Shown one piece after another: positions 62,005 to 64,000 of a stretch of DNA of 64,000 nucleotides; position 1 is the stretch's first letter; each line of letters starts with the position of its first letter. The DNA comes from Psoroptes ovis (Eukaryota; Arthropoda; Arachnida; Sarcoptiformes; Psoroptidae), in the NCBI GenBank assembly GCA_002943765.1, contig PQWQ01000015.1:682001-746000 (forward strand). Direction: 5' to 3'. A program made the position numbers and the translations under genes. A model generated the notes under the pieces. It was not told where the DNA came from and did no database searches. It worked only from the letters and a program-made list of their open reading frames with translations.

Positions 62005-63630
62005 TTTATTTAATTTTTTTTTTCTTCGTTTTTGATTCAGTTCACATGAAAATATAACAAATCATTCCAAAATATATATATTTGGAATCGTTCTACGCAT
62101 ATTTGATTTTTTTTTTGAAAAATGCCATTATCAATTGTATCAAAAATGATATCACAGAATGAAATCAACAAATTCACCATTTCTCATTTGGTGTTCAGAT
62201 TTCTTTTGGTTAAAATATATCAAAAATGTAATTTTTTATTCTCCATTGATTTATTTATTTTTAATTTCATTTTGAATCATACTTATATTTCTTCGCTTCT
62301 CGTCTTATATTTTTCGTTTGAAATAACATTTTCAACAGTCAACAATTTTTTTTTATTATTAATAAAATCATTTTTTTTCTTCAACAACGCAAAACAGAGA
62401 GAAAAGAAAAAAAAATGAAATTTGATTCATATTAAATTTGATGACTAGAAAGAAAAAATCAATAAATGAAATACTTACGAATCATACTACTATATGAAGA
62501 ATTTAAATCATCTCGAAATAAAAAAAAAGGTAAGAATTTTATTCCAAAGAATATCGAATACTCAAGAATGTTGAATAATAATAATTGGCAATTAATATCA
62601 AATAATAATAATAATAATATTTTCATTTTGTCAAAATTTCATTTTTTTTTCTCGCAAACAATTCTCAGAAATAAAAAAATTTCATTTATGATCCTTAACA
62701 CTCGAGTTACGTTTTTTTTTAATTATAAGAAATTCGAAAAATAATATAATAATTAAAATATTTCTAATGAATATTTTTTTTTTCATCGATGATTTCACAT
62801 TCCATGATTTCAAAATCGAAGAAATGAAAATAACATTAAAAATTTAATGAATTTCCATTTAAATTACATTATAAATCTTTAGGAAATTTTTCTCTTTGAA
62901 TGTTATTGTTTTCTGAAAACGTCATATTCATTCAATGTAGATAGAAAAAGTTATATTGATCATATAATAAAATTATTATTCCTTAGGTAAAATCTTATTA
63001 CTCATAGAATGAGAATAGTTTTGTTATTTCTTTGACGATAAAAAGTAATAACATTATATAAGTCATTAATTTTGTCGTTATTATTATTTTCCTTATTCAA
63101 CAAAACTAAATTATAACTTTTTTTTTGTCGTTAAAGGAAATGAATTCAAATTTCAATTAATATCGATTACTTTTTCCTTCACATGAAACTTGAACGGAAG
63201 CAATGTGATTATCAAATGAAAAAAAAAAGTTGAAAATGAGCTCTGTAAACAATCTCTGTTGTAAGATTAGTCCGAAATTTATTTACATTTCAAATTTTTC
63301 TGTGTAATATATACATCAAAAGGTGTCAAAATAAATTGAAATCAAACATGCAAAATGTAAATGAATTCGAAACACAATTTTATTTATCAATGAATTCAAA
63401 TTCTATTTTTTTCAGATATAAAAATGTTTACAATTGTAGGATTTTTTAAAATGGTATTTTTGTAAAATTTTGATAAATATGACAATTGTTAACATTTAAA
63501 TCGGAAAAATGCGAAAATTCTGTTGTTCATTTTTTTTGACAAACAACAATCATAATGTCCAAATTCCATTTCTATTGATCATCTTTGATACCGTTTATAT
63601 GTTGATCAAGGACAAGTTTTATGTTTGATT

Positions 63631-63792
63631 ATGCAATCAAATAACAATATTGATTATAATAATAATAATAACAATAATACTAATGCTGAATATATTAGTG
63701 ACAGATGGGAATTTTTCTAGTATGTTTACTTATTTTTTTTGTTTCATTCTATTTTAAATTTTAATAGTACTTTTCAAATTGAAATCCAATAG
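63631..63792 (+). CDS. Very small two-exon ORF, uncertain
   Basis: ATG at 63631, Asn-rich (MQSNNNIDYNNN...), then AEYISDRWEFF up to a donor TA|GTATGT at 63720. A 48-bp putative intron ends TTTTAATAG at 63767, followed by TFQIEIQ and a TAG at 63790. The frame is also open upstream of the ATG for 12 codons (VDQGQVLCLI), so this may be the end of a longer gene. With 37 codons and no homologue recognised, it is a weak call. Confidence 0.2.
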
Positions 63793-63881
63793 AAAATAAA
63801 TAAATAAATAAAAAATAAGAAGCAAAATTCAATTGAAAAAAAATGATGCAATTTTTTCAAATATTATTGTTATTATTGTTA

Positions 63882-64000
63882 CACTGTCCGGAGAAAAGTG
63901 AGGACTGTTCAAATTCAATTTATTCAAAAACTATTGATGATTTCAAAGTCAGGTTTTGACATGATTAAATTTAGTTATCTTCAGGCTTTATGACTGATTC
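63882..64000. mobile_element. Possible Tc1/mariner-like transposon terminus (cut by window end)
   Basis: After a TA dinucleotide, CACTGTCCGGAGAAAAGTGA begins a stretch of clearly different, less A/T-homopolymeric composition running to the window end. The CACTG start, the TA before it and the purine-rich AAAAGTGAGGAC resemble Tc1-type terminal inverted repeats. The element body and other end are outside the window. Confidence 0.35.

Larger units (their letters stand above)
59082..63630. other. Gene-poor right flank
   Basis: About 4.5 kb of AT-rich DNA with T runs (59921-59946, 60679-60700) and a 14-bp inverted repeat at 60200-60241. Short ORFs (for example 62466-62529, with a GTAAGA donor) exist but none resembles a known protein. 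Apart from the weak ORF listed next, I see no gene. Confidence 0.5.

Noticed and set aside
62466..62529. Short ORF ending at a good GTAAGA donor
   Set aside because: Only 21 codons, and no matching downstream acceptor in phase was found.
1..64000. tRNA, rRNA, CRISPR or bacterial operon signals
   Set aside because: No B-box-like GGTTCGANTCC with a cloverleaf, no rRNA-like block and no spaced direct repeats were seen by eye; the spliced genes show this is animal nuclear DNA.

Overview
This window looks like nuclear DNA of an arthropod, most likely an acariform (astigmatid) mite of the dust-mite or mange-mite type. The DNA is very AT-rich. Many introns are 50-100 bp with GT..AG ends. Genes with clear animal orthologues are loaded with Asn, Gln, His, Ser and Asp runs. 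Two cytosolic-looking UDP-glycosyltransferases of the bacterial-like class known in mites are present. The species call is inference. No prokaryotic, organellar, tRNA, rRNA or CRISPR feature was seen.

Left part (1-11.7 kb), compact housekeeping genes. The window opens inside a BRWD/PHIP-family gene (cryptic Tudor region, two bromodomains, acidic tail; + strand, 5' end missing). Next come a small histone-fold protein resembling the SAGA/STAGA subunit SUPT7L (+), a three-exon prefoldin subunit 6 (+), a convergent two-exon SAPCD2-like gene (-), and a five-exon zinc-finger/RGG RNA-binding-type protein (+) with YY1-like promoter sites.

Centre (11.7-55.2 kb), one very large gene. Exons whose phases all fit spell a loco/RGS12-type protein: PDZ, a probable PTB, RGS, tandem Ras-binding domains and a degenerate GoLoco, 2,414 residues as I join it. 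Its introns are long. The biggest (35135-51847) holds three other things: a complete non-LTR retrotransposon with two intact ORFs and a 16-bp target duplication; two same-strand UDP-glycosyltransferase genes in tandem; and, just before the RGS exons, an ORF with a cysteine string that may be an alternative first exon. The retrotransposon lies exactly inside a minus-strand reading frame that would be open without it.

Right part (55.2-64 kb). A six-exon NRF-6-type membrane acyltransferase (+) is followed by about 5 kb with no convincing gene, a weak two-exon mini-ORF, and at the very edge a sequence resembling the end of a Tc1/mariner-like transposon. The genes are not an operon. The only possible functional theme is that SAPCD2 and loco both touch the G-alpha-i/LGN spindle-orientation machinery.

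All splice models come from reading splice sites and phases by eye. No database search or transcript evidence was available.
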